Below are positions 33,667 to 45,969 of a DNA stretch of 64,000 nt, one piece after another (positions within the stretch are counted from its first letter, which is position 1; each line of letters opens with the position of its first letter). This DNA is from Verpa conica (Eukaryota; Ascomycota; Pezizomycetes; Pezizales; Morchellaceae). A program made the position numbers and the translations under genes. The DNA lies in NCBI GenBank assembly GCA_033030425.1, contig JAUFSD010000009.1, positions 1 through 64,000 of the forward strand. The letters run 5' to 3'. The notes under the pieces are model-generated. The model was not told the origin of the DNA. It saw nothing but the letters and a program-made list of their open reading frames with translations, and did no database searches.

Positions 33667-33757
33667 TCTGTTCATCGCTCTGTACTTATGATTTATTTAT
33701 CTATTCATTCTGTTCGTCACTTTGTACTTATCATTTATTTATTCATTCATTCTGTTC
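33667..33757. repeat. 42-bp tandem repeat
   Basis: Two copies, plus the start of a third, of a 42-bp unit beginning TCTGTTCATCGCTCTGTACT at 33667, 33709 and 33751, in the 3' flank of the nucleotidase gene. Confidence 0.75.
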
Positions 33758-33999
33758 ATCACCCTCCCAAAAACGGTATAGCACGAGTGACCTCCCATGA
33801 ATCTGTCTAGTGTGGCTCGCGCGGCGGTGCTGGTGGCGGTGCGATACCCTCTTGATTTCATCTGTCGGGCTCTATCTAGCCAAGTGTTGGCAGATAGGTG
33901 TGCTAAGCCTAACACATACGTAAGTGGGTTTGAGATCCACTCTTTACTTTCCAACACCTGACGTCCAGCTAAAGCGTGAAATTTAAAACATGTTTGCAA
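33739..33999 (-). pseudogene. Possible coding remnant
   Basis: An 86-codon frame has a protein-like core (LTYVLGLAHLSANTWLDRAR, then basic RGYRT and GGHSC). Its C-terminal end is encoded by the 42-bp tandem repeat, so any gene here is truncated. Family not recognised. Confidence 0.3.
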
Positions 34000-34629
34000 T
34001 TGTTAGTAACAACATTACAGGTCTAAATATTTCTATATAGTGATTCCATTAATATAATGATTAACTGACTCACGCTAGCATAAAACAAAGAAGAGGTATC
34101 CCGGGTCAGGAGGGGGTATATAAATTTCAGGCATAGTTCTGTACGCTAAATCTAGTCGGAAGAACTCTCCGAGGTCCTTTTTGAAAACTAGACTTGCAAA
34201 ATCATGTATCTCAGGTGTCTGTGACTGGAGAGGGGGATACTTTACTGTTGTAGAAGCTTCCTAATAAGGATAGCTGATAGGCGGTTTCATATGAGTCACG
34301 TGTCTTTCTCTTTGTTAGGTTTGAGGATCCAGGTAAAGGCATACCATATGAGGGTTTAGGGTTCTCTTCTTTGGAGCATATATCGATAGATCTCTCTATC
34401 TCTTTTAGACAATCAATTCAGGGGGTTATCACCACAGGAAGCAAGAAACTAGATCGAGTGATATGTCATGATGCGATGACAGGAACCCACTCTAAACTCA
34501 GACTCTGGGAGAATTTCTCATTAGAATTACCTCTTCTTTTCATAGTACTTTCTTTACATGTATATTATTTTTTGAGGGAGTTTCTGGTCTGCCGGGACAA
34601 GAAAACCAAGGACACCGGAGGGGACTGAA

Positions 34630-34717
34630 CCTAAGCACTCAGTGTGTAGTGCACCGAGGGGTTAGCAAAAGCCGGGCACCTCTGTCATGAGACACAAATG
34701 TGGCACACAGAGTGCTT
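34630..34717. repeat. Small hairpin-forming inverted repeat
   Basis: CTAAGCACTCAGTGTGTAGT near 34631 is inverted as GTGGCACACAGAGTGCTTAG near 34697. Arms are about 20 bp with a few mismatches; loop about 45 bp. It lies in the gene-free stretch 34000-35290. Confidence 0.5.
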
Positions 34718-35296
34718 AGTCAGGCTTGGAGGATTGGAGCCCCCCGATAACTATCTCGCGCATATTGAGGTTGCAAAGGCCAAATCCCTTTGGCAACAGT
34801 TGCACGAATACGGGGGTGTATTCTGGGGTGGCAGGGAGTTATACGGTAGTGCGGAGGATACTTAAGTATAAGTAAAAACGATTTCTCTCATAGGAAACCC
34901 ATTCAACAGCAATAATTGATGATGGTAAGAAAGCTTTATAAGAGTTCTTATGCGGTTAGAGACCGTCCTACGCATAATTACGTTATTCGGGCCGAGTCGG
35001 GGTTTATGGTAAGGGAGCATCGGGCTATGGCATCACGATTTTTGCTAATAGATAAATTCATCCTAGAAATACACTATAGCCTTTCCGATACTTTGTATAT
35101 ACGGGGTCGTTGCTTTTCTTGTGGCATTGCCCATAATCACGTGATCTATCTAACGCATGGGGTGCCTGAACATTACCCCTCCGATGCGGCGCCTGGGTGG
35201 CCTGTGAAACTACCTCTGCTCCGCTATTTCTCCATGATATAAGCCGTAGCTTTCAAGCTTACTTCCAATTACTATATCATCATTAAGGTACTTAAA

Positions 35297-36243
35297 ATGG
35301 CAAGATCTAAGCGCTCCGCAACTCCCGCAATAACCGTCTCTCTTTCAACAAATGCCAGCAGGTCCAGTACACAAACAGCATATACTACCCAGCCAATCAT
35401 TAGCGATGATGACGATGATAACGAAGATGACGATTGGGAATACGACCAGTCAGTAGAGAGCCCTCGCAGCGCGAAAACAAGAAAGGGAGATAAACGAGCT
35501 GGAAAGACCCGCGAAACGAGCCAGAAACTATTACAATGCCCGCTTTGTCCTCCCTCCAAGAAACGATATAAAGCGGAAGCGGCGCTGGCCATGCACCTCA
35601 AGTCCAACTATCATGGTTTGGAAGAACTCAGAAGTATCAGTACCATCGCACCGGCGGAGCCCATCACTGATGCGCCGGAGGAGGACGTGAGCCCTACACT
35701 AGCAAGCACAATCAGGTTGATTAAGAAGGCGACCAAGGGCTCAAAGGTAGACCGAATTGATACAGCGTTCTTCGAAGATATTTCCCCTAGCACCAAAGAA
35801 ACTCAGAGTATGTTTTCTACTCGCCACTACATATTGGAGAATAAACTAATAGTATAGTGCTTATAATTTGCCACTCCCGCGACTACGCCACCAAGATGGA
35901 GACGGTGATCCGAGATGTGACCAAAGACATGGGGTTCAATATCTATGTGTGCGTAGGTGGTACGAGCATCAGCGCGGATATCAAGGCTCTTTTCCATGGA
36001 CCTCACATTGTCATCGGCTGTTTGGGTCGGGTCGGAGATATGTTGAACAGGAAGCGGTTCCGGACTAACCATATCAAGGTGCTTGCACTCGACCAGGTGG
36101 ATCATCTGCTGAAAAAGAGTAATCAGGAGCAGTTATCCTTATTGTACCGTGCACTCGAGTCAGATGTGGAGATTTCAGCCCTAGATATAGATCCATCGGG
36201 CGAGGGTAGCGTAGGCACGAGGAAGAGTGATAAAGAGATTTGA
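35297..36243 (+). CDS. C2H2 zinc finger joined to a degenerate DEAD-box helicase half
   Basis: Two exons, 35297-35807 and 35858-36243, split by a 50-bp intron (donor GTATGT, acceptor TATAG), phase 1, 298 aa. The N-terminal third is acidic (poly-Asp near residue 37) and basic. A C2H2 finger follows (about residues 76-103, CPLC ... H-x5-YH). Exon 2 resembles the middle of RecA domain 1 of eIF4A-like helicases: GG motif CVGGTS, PHIVIGCLGRVGDML and IKVLALDQVDHLL. The Walker A motif is absent, motif Ia (PTRELA) is replaced by CHSRDYA, and DEAD is DQVD. The second RecA domain is missing. ATPase activity is therefore unlikely. It may act as an RNA- or partner-binding pseudo-helicase, or be a decayed gene fusion. 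Both exons lack stops, which argues for selection. Confidence 0.6.
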
Positions 36244-36449
36244 AAGTTGGTTATATACTATCACAATTAAGGGGGATTTTCAGCAATGTTAACTGATTTG
36301 TCACCAGGACACATCGAGTAACTTTATTGCCGTTCAACGCCTTCTAATCTCACAGAGCCGGTGACCTACAACATTGGCTATATTTATATAGAGTTTAAAG
36401 CGGAGAGAAGCCTCATGCGGAAGAGTAGGGAATGAATAGGTTGGGGGGG

Positions 36450-36570
36450 CTATTTTTAAAGTCCACAAATATGGCGCCCCGTCCTAGTATTCTTCAGGCT
36501 CAGTGGATAAATATAAATAAAATAAACTAGCCTACTTCTTTACTTCCTACATAGTTTTCAAGGTATTCCT
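36450..36570. repeat. Dispersed direct repeat, copy A
   Basis: This shares two blocks with 41271-41410 in the same orientation: GCTATTTTTAAAGTCCACA...ATATGGCGCCC and CTACATAGTTTTCAAGGTAT. The copies bracket the DUF3433 gene, 4.8 kb apart. It may be a solo LTR-like or other decayed repeat. Confidence 0.55.
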
Positions 36571-36668
36571 CTCCGACCTTTCCACCAGATCTACTGATAG
36601 CTATCACATGATTTGAGAGCATAGATGTCTATTTAGAAAGCAGCTGTAGCTGTAAATGTCACCCGACC

Positions 36669-39600
36669 CTAAAGCTTTTGGTGATCGATCGAAAAGCGTA
36701 TATCTGTGGTCGTGATCCTTTCCAACAACTCAGTCTGTTCCTCGTCATCCCTTCTTGGATGAACACCCCAATGCCTCCTTCCATCTTCCCCGACAAACTC
36801 TCCCAGCCCGTAACCCTTCGCCCCCCTCTCCAGCCCGCCACTGGCATACAGCAACGCCCAACCTCTTGCCAGTGTCGTCGGTGCAGTTACACCCCCCATC
36901 TCTGTCCTCCAATACACTGCCACAACAAGTACCAGGAAATACCCCATTATCCCAGTTGACAGCCCCCACATTGCTCCGTTCACGCGTACGCGCTGTGTTA
37001 GCTGCATCGCCTCCCCCACAACGTCCACCTTCTCCCCGCTCGCAAACAACGTATCTGCATATGCGCGTATACTCGAGGCAAACACGCGGCGGTACACGTT
37101 TTCGAAGGTTTCTACCACTTGATCGGTATGTGGGAGACTTGTGCTATTCGTACGGTTTGTAGTAGGCAGGGACGGGTTGAGCGTTGTCATCAAAGAGCTA
37201 AGCCAGGGTATCTCGTGGGCAGGGTCTGTAGTACTATCAGCTGACTTGACGTTAGCAAGAAAAGATGCTACCAGCGCTGAGGTGTTGCCTATGGCTGTAA
37301 TGTCTAGAGGAGACAATTTGGATACCGATGTGGTGTTGCCAACACGTGCGGTCACTGCGGCCCCTCGAACCCCAGCCGTACAGTAGAGCACGACGGTGTC
37401 GATACGGCTTATGTGTGAGAATGGGAAGAAGGATTTCTTTGGATGTGGATCGGCAGGGAGCTCAGCCCACCCCACGAAGAAGCTGTCAACACATCCAAGC
37501 TTGAAGAAGTCAACCGTTGGACCCTCCCACTGAAAGTAATACTGACTGGGCCTTCCAACACTACCTATGGGCCAGCACGTGTGGTTGACGCCAATCCTGG
37601 AGACCATACTGCGGCCGTCGGGCTGCCCGGGAAGGAGTGGGGCAATGTCAATGCATCCTGGGTATTCTACACCCCAATATTTACACATGGTAATTATCTG
37701 GTGATCTGGGACCAGTGAACAGGATATCTCAGCACCGAGTGCGACGGTGGTGGCACTCAGAGTGAGGTGCGGCGTGGTGGTGTTGAACGGCTGCACATAG
37801 TACTCGGGTGTCGCCCAGTTCGCCAGAGGAACCTCCCCAGAGAAGTTCGCCGCCAGATCATAGTATACTTCTGTTATAGGCTCTGTGAAGTTGCTAATAA
37901 GCTTGGGAAGAGCCTGCGCATTGACCTCTACGGAAACGATACGACTTTGCTCTTCGAGAGAAAATAATGCCCCGAGCGACACAGCAAGTACGTTTGCGAG
38001 GAGAATTCCCACCGTGAGCATAACAAGCTGGATGTCTCGTGCCCTGAGAGCACGAAAGAACTGGAAAAGCGGGGGAGACTTGTCGTAGTCGATAAGAAGT
38101 GGAAGGGGACCAGGGAACTGCTGACGTAGCAGCTTGTAAGGACCCATCATACAGTAGTACGCACCGATGGTCACAATCAAGGGTTCGATAGTAGTTCCGA
38201 GGACAGTAGGCAGATAGGAGAAGAGAGCTTTATACCCGAATGAAGCTGGGGAGAATAAAGTTGGAAGACCTGTGGGGGTGTCAGTGGGTGGGGGGGTTCT
38301 GGCAAGTGGAAAGGACCCAGTTACCATTGTGGGAGCGGTCATATGAGAAAACAAATATCAATAGACAAAGTAAGATAAAAAAGAATACGAACAAGCCTAG
38401 CCCAGCCAAAGGTGCCAGTATCCAACTAGGCTTCGAATAAAAGGCTTTCTTGCTCTCTAGGGGTGGCAGGAGCCCACTGCCCCAGTCGCTATTAATGATA
38501 TCGATTTGTGGTCCTTTTCCTGGCACTAGACTGAGATGATATCGCTCTTTGCCCTTGCTGAGCATCTCACTCACTAGCTGTGGATCGTAGTATTCTGCAT
38601 CTTCCAGTCTTTGCCTCACGTCCCTACTCGCCGAGAGGAGCGTAATTGACGCCTCCAGACTGTTTGGGTCACCTTGGAGGTTTGAACGTCTGCCCCATGT
38701 TATTATCACCAACCACGTTGTTATAAACGCCAACAGCCCAAATCCCACCTGGGCCAACCGCGCCCACCATGCGTTCACCGTCCACCCCGTCGCACGAAAC
38801 ATACGCTCTACTGTTACTGGTGTGGAGATCTCTCTATCCACCATCTCCGCTGCTACTGCATTTGCAAACATCAACTTGAATGCCCTCTCGTATGTCCTCC
38901 CAAGCTCCTCAGGATTCAGTAAATCTGCTAGGGACCCATTGACACGGCTATACATTGCAAATGCCGCCAATCCCCTTGGATTCGCGTGGTAATATAGGAG
39001 CGCGCTCTTCATGTCTGTCGGAGTTTCAAATGTTTCCCCAAACCGTCTCTTCATCTGACTGTCCACACTCGGAAGCTGCGTAGGGATGTTTCCAAACGTT
39101 ATATTCATCTTTGCCATATCCGTAAGGTTCGCATTCGATGCTAGAACTGTCCCTACCTGCCCGGTATGCACCGTCTGCATAAACTCTCTTGTCCCCAGCG
39201 TGTCAAATGGAACCCGACTTCCCTCCCTTTGCACCTCGAGCACCTCCCCACTCGCTATATCTACCGTTGCCACAACCCCCTGCTCCCAGTATTCCGGGTC
39301 ACACATTACTGCCGTCCAGCTCGACCCCTCTTTCCCCTGAAATCCCATATCTATCCCCATCCATGAATCATTTGATCTTGGACCCCAAATATAAACTAAC
39401 CTCTCCTCCACCTGCACCCCTAAGCTTGTCCACCCCCCCACCATAAATGTCACTGGGTTCGACTCTGGTCTATCGGAGTACTTCCCCAACGCCTCATCCA
39501 CAATATCCTGCTCTTCCATGCTGTAGCCATAGTACATATCCCGCATCATATACTGGACCGCCGTCTTCCCCGCCGTCAATGTCATACCAACCTCACCAAC

Positions 39601-40336
39601 CCCCTGAATAAATAATGGCGTTGGCACCGCCAAACGACACCGTAGCTCGCCCTCATACAGCTTTGTTGCCCCGCGCCATGTCTCATTGACCTCTCCTACA
39701 GAAAAAGGTGAAAGAGCAAACTCATCCGTTGTGAACTCCAGACGCCGGCCGGATAACCATGAGCGACTATACGCCAGATATGCAAACCTGCTGCTGAGAT
39801 GCTGGTCCTGCGCAATGCCTGCTATACCCGTATTGTCGCTGCGTGTTAGTGTGGTTGTCGTATCGTCGAAGATGCTAGACAATGAGGGTGTCAATGCTAA
39901 AGAGATGAATAGGAGACTGATACTCGAGAGGAGGACCGGTATATGTCTGGTTGTTTTAACTTAGCTGGGTTTAGGAGAAAGGGTGGTAGTGTTAAGCGTA
40001 CCGGTTCTTAGCAGCAGAGAATGGCACTAGAAGAGGGGACTTGTAGGAGTAGTCAAGGAGGAGCGTGGACTTTGCAGGTGCGCCCATAGGATTGGACAAC
40101 TGGAAATAGGGCTCTAGACGCTTGTAGTCGTGGGCTGCAGTGGCCCAAATGACGCCTAGGAGTACAGAGATAGTAGTGGGCGCATAAGGGATTACCTTGG
40201 ACGTGAGAAGCCTTGGATTACGGAGGAGGACCTCGAGATAGAAAACAATAAGAAGGCAGAGGGAGGTGAATACTAGTAAGAAGGGGCGAGAGAGGGGCCA
40301 GGGACGCCATGTAGTCGTAATGGGAGAGTACTGCAT
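36669..40336 (-). CDS. DUF3433-family multi-pass membrane protein
   Basis: Three exons, 40336-40002, 39946-38325 and 38269-36669. Both introns are 55 bp (donors GTACGC and GTAACT, acceptors ACCAG and CACAG) and keep phase, giving 1185 aa. The two-fold layout is typical of the family: N-terminal membrane segments (PFLLVFTSLCLLIVFYLEVL and the next at about residue 50), then the signature LEPYFQLSNPMGA and LLLDYSYKSPL. A large N-glycosylated outside region and a helix near VGFGLLAFITTWLVIITW follow. Then come central segments around WILAPLAGLGLFVFFFILL and a second copy of the layout (RQQFPGPLPLLIDYDKSP, IQLVMLTVGILLANVLAVS), ending in a last helix near GIMGYFLVLVVAVYW. Length matches the family. 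It is a plasma- or endomembrane protein; molecular function is unknown in all fungi I know of. Confidence 0.85.
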
Positions 40337-41270
40337 AGTAGGTTTGAAGAGTTAAAGGAGGTAGGGGCAGCAGTTTATAAATGCTCCTCACCTCTAATAC
40401 CGTTTACAGGGGTCACTACCTAAATAATACTTGGCGGACGCCTGATCTTGTGTAACTGGCGTTATATGATTAGAAGGAAGTTGTGTTGAGACATACTAGT
40501 GAGTAGGAGAGGCCCGGCCTCATTCCCGGTTGCTTGGGGGTCTCATTCTTCTTTGCTTTTTGTTATATACTCTACTGATCATAGCACCACAACATCATCT
40601 GAAACCCTATCACACAACAATCCGTGAAATATTTCCTCAACGCACCATGGGCAGAGAAATCTCTCTAGGTATATATTCCGAGCGGCGAATTAGTTGTTTT
40701 ATTTACATAGTGACTAGCAAAACTTTCCTTGGTATTTAGTAACCTCGAGCGGTGAAACCATACCTCAACGCTGGTCCCAAGAGGCGTATTCTCCCGTGGT
40801 ATGAAGCCCTACCCTATTGACGGCCAAATACCTCTTAGCTAAAAATGATATATATACTGCCCTCCCCCACCATCCTTTGCTTTTTTCTCTCTTCTTTCCT
40901 GATGCTGCAAATATTATTTACAATGCTACTGAGGCAGCTTAGAAATAGTCTCCTCTCTCTCCCTTCCCCTTGCTTACAAGACAGGTAGAAAAAGTGTCTT
41001 TTTTTCTCCGACTCCAGCTACGGTTGGAGCAAGCCAAGATAATCTAGCCGTGTTCGGTCACCACGCTTATGTAATTGGTTCCTAATTTTCCCTCTAATCG
41101 TTAATTCCCACTCGGTGACTGATCTTCCTCTCTACCAGAGCCTAGAAGTAAGTCTTTCCAATAACATGGTGATGATCCTTAAACTCGATGATTGAAAGCT
41201 ACGGGTTCCCATACATTAGAATGGTGTAAAAAAAAGATAGATAACTAGGTAACCTTAGATATGTTGAAAA

Positions 41271-41410
41271 GCTATTTATAAAGTCCATAGATATGGCGCC
41301 CAGTTCTAATCTTGTTCGGCCTCAGTTGATTGATAGTTCGAATAATTAACCTGGTGAAACGAATAAATTGTTCATGGGCTTTTATCTCCTACATAGTTTT
41401 CAAGATATTG
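41271..41410. repeat. Dispersed direct repeat, copy B
   Basis: Same orientation as 36450-36570; the blocks GCTATTTATAAAGTCCATA...ATATGGCGCCC and CTACATAGTTTTCAAGATAT align to it at roughly 75-85 percent. Confidence 0.55.
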
Positions 41411-41774
41411 TTCTCTATTATCGTTCCTATGTATTTATGATTCATTCGTACACCTGCATACTGGTGGTCACGTGTGAAAACCTAACCCTACTATCAGCTC
41501 CCATCAACTGGAGTAAAGGATTGGCTCCAAACCCCTGCTTACTTAAATAAAACTTGGCGATAAATTCTGGCTAATGCCATATCTCTCTGTATTTATTTTA
41601 TTGCTACTAGCCCATCACACATGGCCCATGGGTAAGCATCAGAACGCACACGGGTTTTGTATTTATGATGTTTGCCGTGCCAACAACCCCTCATCCCCAC
41701 TTCAGAGCATCACAGAACTCCAAACCGCTCGTCCCCACTTCATGTCCCCACGGAACTTCAAGCTCCAATAACCA

Positions 41775-43633
41775 ATGGAGTGTGGTGGTTATAAAATCTA
41801 TCATGTACGTGGTCACTATTATACCATATTCCATCCCTCATATAGCGATCCTGCCCATCTTGGCAGAGAGATCTTAGCCGAAGTTCCAATAGATAGAGCG
41901 GAGTATCAAGGTAATCTATTCTGGCCATAAAACCTTTCACAATCGTTCTCAAGTAATAACCTACGATAAAGAATGGAAGCGCTTCACTATTTCTTTTTAC
42001 AAGAGAGAAGAGAAAAGAATCCAACAGATTGCCAAGGAGGCCGAAAGATATATCGCTACAGACGAGTCGGAGGAGATGAACGATTTCACAACTCTGGTTA
42101 TCTGGGGGAGAAACTACGATTCGAAACCATCACGAACGATTAATTTCAAACGCTACTTTACCTGGACATATATCGTGGACCTTGATACTGACCGATTTCT
42201 GGTGATTAAGAAGGGGGATTTTTTCCTGGACCAGACCACCGTTCAGCGGAGGTTTCGCCTAGACAATATACCTCGATTGTTATTTGACCCTCCACTGTCC
42301 GAAATTGACTTGAGGTAAGTCTGGATTTTATACAATTATAGGATATCATTCTAAAGTATTATACAGACTCTCTTTCGAAACACACCCACTTGTATTAGCC
42401 GAGGTTGCAGATGAATATAAGCCTCTATTTTTGCACAAACCCTTACACCCAGACCAAGCGTTGCCGGGACCCAATGCCTCCTATACAATCAAACAGATTT
42501 CTTCTACATTTGAACATCCCCGAGACTCATTTGAAACTCCTCGTGACCTAGTATGGAGGTCTCTACGGTTACTTCTACTCCGACAGCTCATCCACCGGTA
42601 TCAATACACAAATGAATCCCTCGATAATTACCGGACCCAGGCCGATAGTGTTTTTCTTCACCGACAGATGATATATGCAATGGTCAGCATAGCCCATGGT
42701 GACAGTATCATCCGGTTTAGGGAGCGAACGCAGCGATATGAAGATCGTATAGGTCATCGAAATGATGCTACACCGTGGTGGGAACCGCCCGATACAGATA
42801 ACTACTGGATGGGTGAAGTACTTATAATGTTAGATGATGGCATGAACTATCACAAAGATCTACGTGCAATGATCGAAAAAGCAATTCATCTAACCGAGGC
42901 CCGGGGAAACACAACTACAATAATATTCTCAGGTCAAGAAATAGCAACCGCCCATATTAGTCACGAAAACGATGGGATTATTGTCTCCAAAGCTTCTGGC
43001 AATCTATGGCTTTCCAGCTCGAGACCTGGACCCTGCTGTACCTGTTGCTGTGCTAAGGAACCTACTCCAGCCTTCCTAGCACTTCTCCACACTCTCTATA
43101 CCCCTCAAGAACCGTGTATTCCTCTTTCGTATCCTTCACTACCTAATGAAATCTGCGAAAATATATATAACTACGCAAACCGCGAAACTCAGAATGCACT
43201 TAGGATGTCCTGCAGGCTATTTAATGAAATTGGCCACCGCAGCTACCAGTATCCGCAGGTCGGAGAATGGAAACTGATGAAATCAGGATATTGTCCTTCA
43301 CGGTACTCTGCAGCACTAGCACCGAACATACCTCTACAGAATGTGGATGTCAAGGCGAGTAGTATTTCTCATGGGATTGGGTACGAGTTTGGAATATTAA
43401 CCAAGAGAAGTGTACTTGAGCTTGGTATTTCACTGTTTGGTGTAGAAATTTCGGAAGATGAGGAATGTTGTCGGAATTACCCAGAGGACCCGGGTGATCA
43501 GGATGATGTTGGTTGGGGTGCTGATGAAATATATTTGTCTGGTCGTGTTGTGGGCTTGCGAGGCCCGGTAGAGCAGCGGGATGGCGGGCGACGTCCATTC
43601 GAGTCAAGCGGTCTCAAAATCTGTAACGATTAA
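41775..43633 (+). CDS. F-box protein of a common fungal family
   Basis: Three exons, 41775-41910, 41972-42314 and 42367-43633, with introns of 61 bp (GTAATC to AAAG) and 52 bp (GTAAGT to TACAG). Phase is kept, giving 581 aa. The N-terminus (MECGGYKIYHVRGHYYTIF ... LGREILAEVP) is the recognisable opening of a large Pezizomycotina family whose members start with a variant of CGYKIYRHKGYYF. A domain with FTWTYIVDLD and FRLDNIP follows. Near residues 413-445 an F-box-like segment occurs (LPNEICENIYNYANRETQNA...CRLFNEI), which would link to Skp1 in an SCF ubiquitin ligase. The C-terminus is acidic. Substrate unknown. The family is expanded in many genomes, with frequent lineage-specific copies. 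Confidence 0.8.
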
Positions 43634-44953
43634 ATAATAATTGATTATTCTTAAATATTTTTAAACCTGACATAGCTATAGCGCCCAAAAATGTGTAGAA
43701 GGCTTAAATCTACACTGGATCTCTAGCGAGCTTGCCGCAGTGTGTGAAGCAAGGAGAACTGTCACGTGAGGCTTTTCAGGTGCTTAACGCGCTTTGTATC
43801 ACAATCATCATTATATGTCTCTTAGCCAATAGAAGAACTTCCTTTGTGAATCACCGGCTACATCTTGGTGACTGCTCCTAGGTGGCATTGGCCCTCTTTC
43901 GCTCAGAGCACAAGACTGGAACCTCGCTTATCGCTTCGGACCCCTGAGAGGCGGGGTTTGCCCGCAGTATTCTCGGGTCTCCGGGTGGCTTGCGTTATTC
44001 AGCCTAAGTTTTTGTGTTGTGGCTATTATTCAAGCACAATCTTGCAGCGACATTCTGCCGGAGGTGTTAGACTTCTTTCGACCCCACAAGCCACCGAGAA
44101 TTATCTCCCAATCGAGAGAGACAACTACAGCTGAGGTCTGAGGTGCGCAACGAGCTGCTGTACTGAGCTCTCGTTCTCCCTGAACACAACGTATAGAAAC
44201 ATCGAGATTCATAATTCTTATTGGACGTTTAGGGTTCCCAATCGAGTTTCTGGCTAAACAATGTTTTCCGACTCGCATAATTAGACGTCCATCCGTGCCC
44301 TTCTTTCCCTTCTCCGGCCTCGAAGCGGTCAGATCTATGGAGGAGCGAAGGTTGTGAAGTGTATGAGGGTAGGTAAAGTTATATATGAGTTGACTCAGTC
44401 TTGGCGTCCATAGACATGGGATATCTCGTTGGAGGGTGTTTTTACTCATTTGGGATGATCTGCTATTCGATTACTCATTGCCTCCGGAGATATGAGATCG
44501 ATTTTCACCGTGATCTGTGGAGCATTGAGGGGAGCTGGTGTTGTTGCAGGGTCATCATAAATCACTCGCTGGGTTAGGGTTTGGGTGTTGATCGGGTTTT
44601 TCAATTTATCATGTATTCTGAATCCAGTATTGTATGTAGGTAGACCTGCTGCCTTTTGTAAGGCCTACCACTATTGCCACTATTATATAGCTACGAATTC
44701 ATTTACCAGCAGCTGAAAGAAAGGTGTGTACCCGACATGAGAAATGATTCGCATTTGGATACCCATCTTATCTGGGGGAAGGCCAAAATACTAGCACTGA
44801 AACTGGATGGGCCATGGTTTTAACTATCCCTTCGTTTTTCGAGGGTTAGAGCTATCAGGTTCTATAGTACGAACATACTGCAATACGGACCCTCAAGCCT
44901 TATTGAGCTGGTGGTACAGATATTAAACGATCCTAACTTCATTATAATAAAAA

Positions 44954-45057
44954 GGATCTTGGTGGGAGTCGAACCCACTAGGCTTACGTTGATTGAGAGT
45001 ACCGTATTAACACGGAGTAAGCATTACCATCCCGTTTACCGATTGGGCTACAAGACC
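44954..45057 (-). tRNA. tRNA-like Pol III gene with an insertion or intron, anticodon unresolved
   Basis: The 5' and 3' ends pair as a 7-bp acceptor stem (GGTCTTG with CAAGATC). The A box (TAGCCCAATCGG) and B box (GGTTCGACTCC) are perfect, the T arm pairs (GTGGG/CCCAC) and a TTTTT terminator follows at once (44953-44949). Length is 104 nt, so about 30 nt are extra. GCTTAC/GTAAGC is the likely anticodon stem, but 7 nt too many lie between it and the D arm, and the loop carries a second hairpin (CCGT...ACGG). I could not assign an anticodon. It could be an intron-containing tRNA, a tRNA disrupted by an insertion, or a tRNA-derived element. Confidence 0.6.
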
Positions 45058-45556
45058 ATATGGTATCATCTATAGTTTTGTATTCATAGCAGTCATGAAA
45101 GGTAAGTCTTAGTTCAAATTATTTTCTTAGATATCGCTTATTTTATACTTAGTTACATAAATGGGTATGGTAAAATTGTACGGTTCAGGTTTGAAATCTC
45201 TACGTACGCGAGAATGTTACAGCCGAAAAAGAGACAAAGAAACAATGAAGACTGAGACGTGATGTGTAGTAGGGCTACACATATAGGCACCGGCATGGTG
45301 TTACCATAGAGTACGGGATAGATCAGCATGATAGCTAATATATGCAACCCACTATACTTAGTATATGTTTGAAAACCTTTCTTTCCTTACAGTCCCTAAT
45401 GAATTTTTACCATAATAGGGTATGTCGTATGAATGAAGCGTCTTATTCAAGGTGGAGCGATTGGTCTCATTGTGGTGTGAAAGCTTTACTTACTAGACTA
45501 AGACTATGGCGAGTGCCCCAGGTGTCGTAATCATTGAATCAGCTACTATAGATAAT

Positions 45557-45963
45557 ATATATGTTCTGGCCCGTTGGGGGGACGTGCCCGTTGGGGGGAC
45601 GTCCCCTCAACGGGCAATCTGTTAGGTGCCCTACCCGTTGGAGGGACACTCATGGGCAGGCCAACAAAGTATAGCCTAATTAATACAGGGACACTCAAAA
45701 GAATAAGAATAATAGCTACAAAATATAAATCTATCTTGAACTATATTTGTGATTTTTTTGGATTTTATACTATGCTTTATTAAACTTGTAGGAGGATGGA
45801 AGCTTTGTTCTGAGTGTTTTTTTGTAGCCAGGGTTTTTTTTATGTTGTTACCCATACAGGGGACGTAGGCTGGCCCATATAGAGGACGTCCCTCCAACAG
45901 GTTGGCCCGTTGAGGGGACGTCCCCCCAACGGGCACGTCCCCCCAACGGGCCAGAACATATAT
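45557..45963. mobile_element. MITE with perfect 59-bp inverted ends (407 bp)
   Basis: The inverted ends 45557-45615 and 45905-45963 match base for base. Each begins ATATATGTTCTGGCCCGTTG and contains two copies of CCCGTTGGGGGGACGT. The GC-rich ends contrast with an AT-rich interior that encodes nothing. A degraded relative lies at about 62087-62345. Perfect ends indicate recent movement or conversion. A target duplication cannot be defined in the AT-rich flanks. Confidence 0.85.
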
Positions 45964-45969
45964 CCTATA

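Noticed and set aside
34916..35242. Plus-strand 108-codon frame upstream of the zinc-finger gene
   Set aside because: Composition is unlike neighbouring genes, with no domain and no splice signal linking it to 35297.
44030..44449. Minus-strand 139-codon frame
   Set aside because: No domain, irregular composition, and no promoter or splice context; likely chance.
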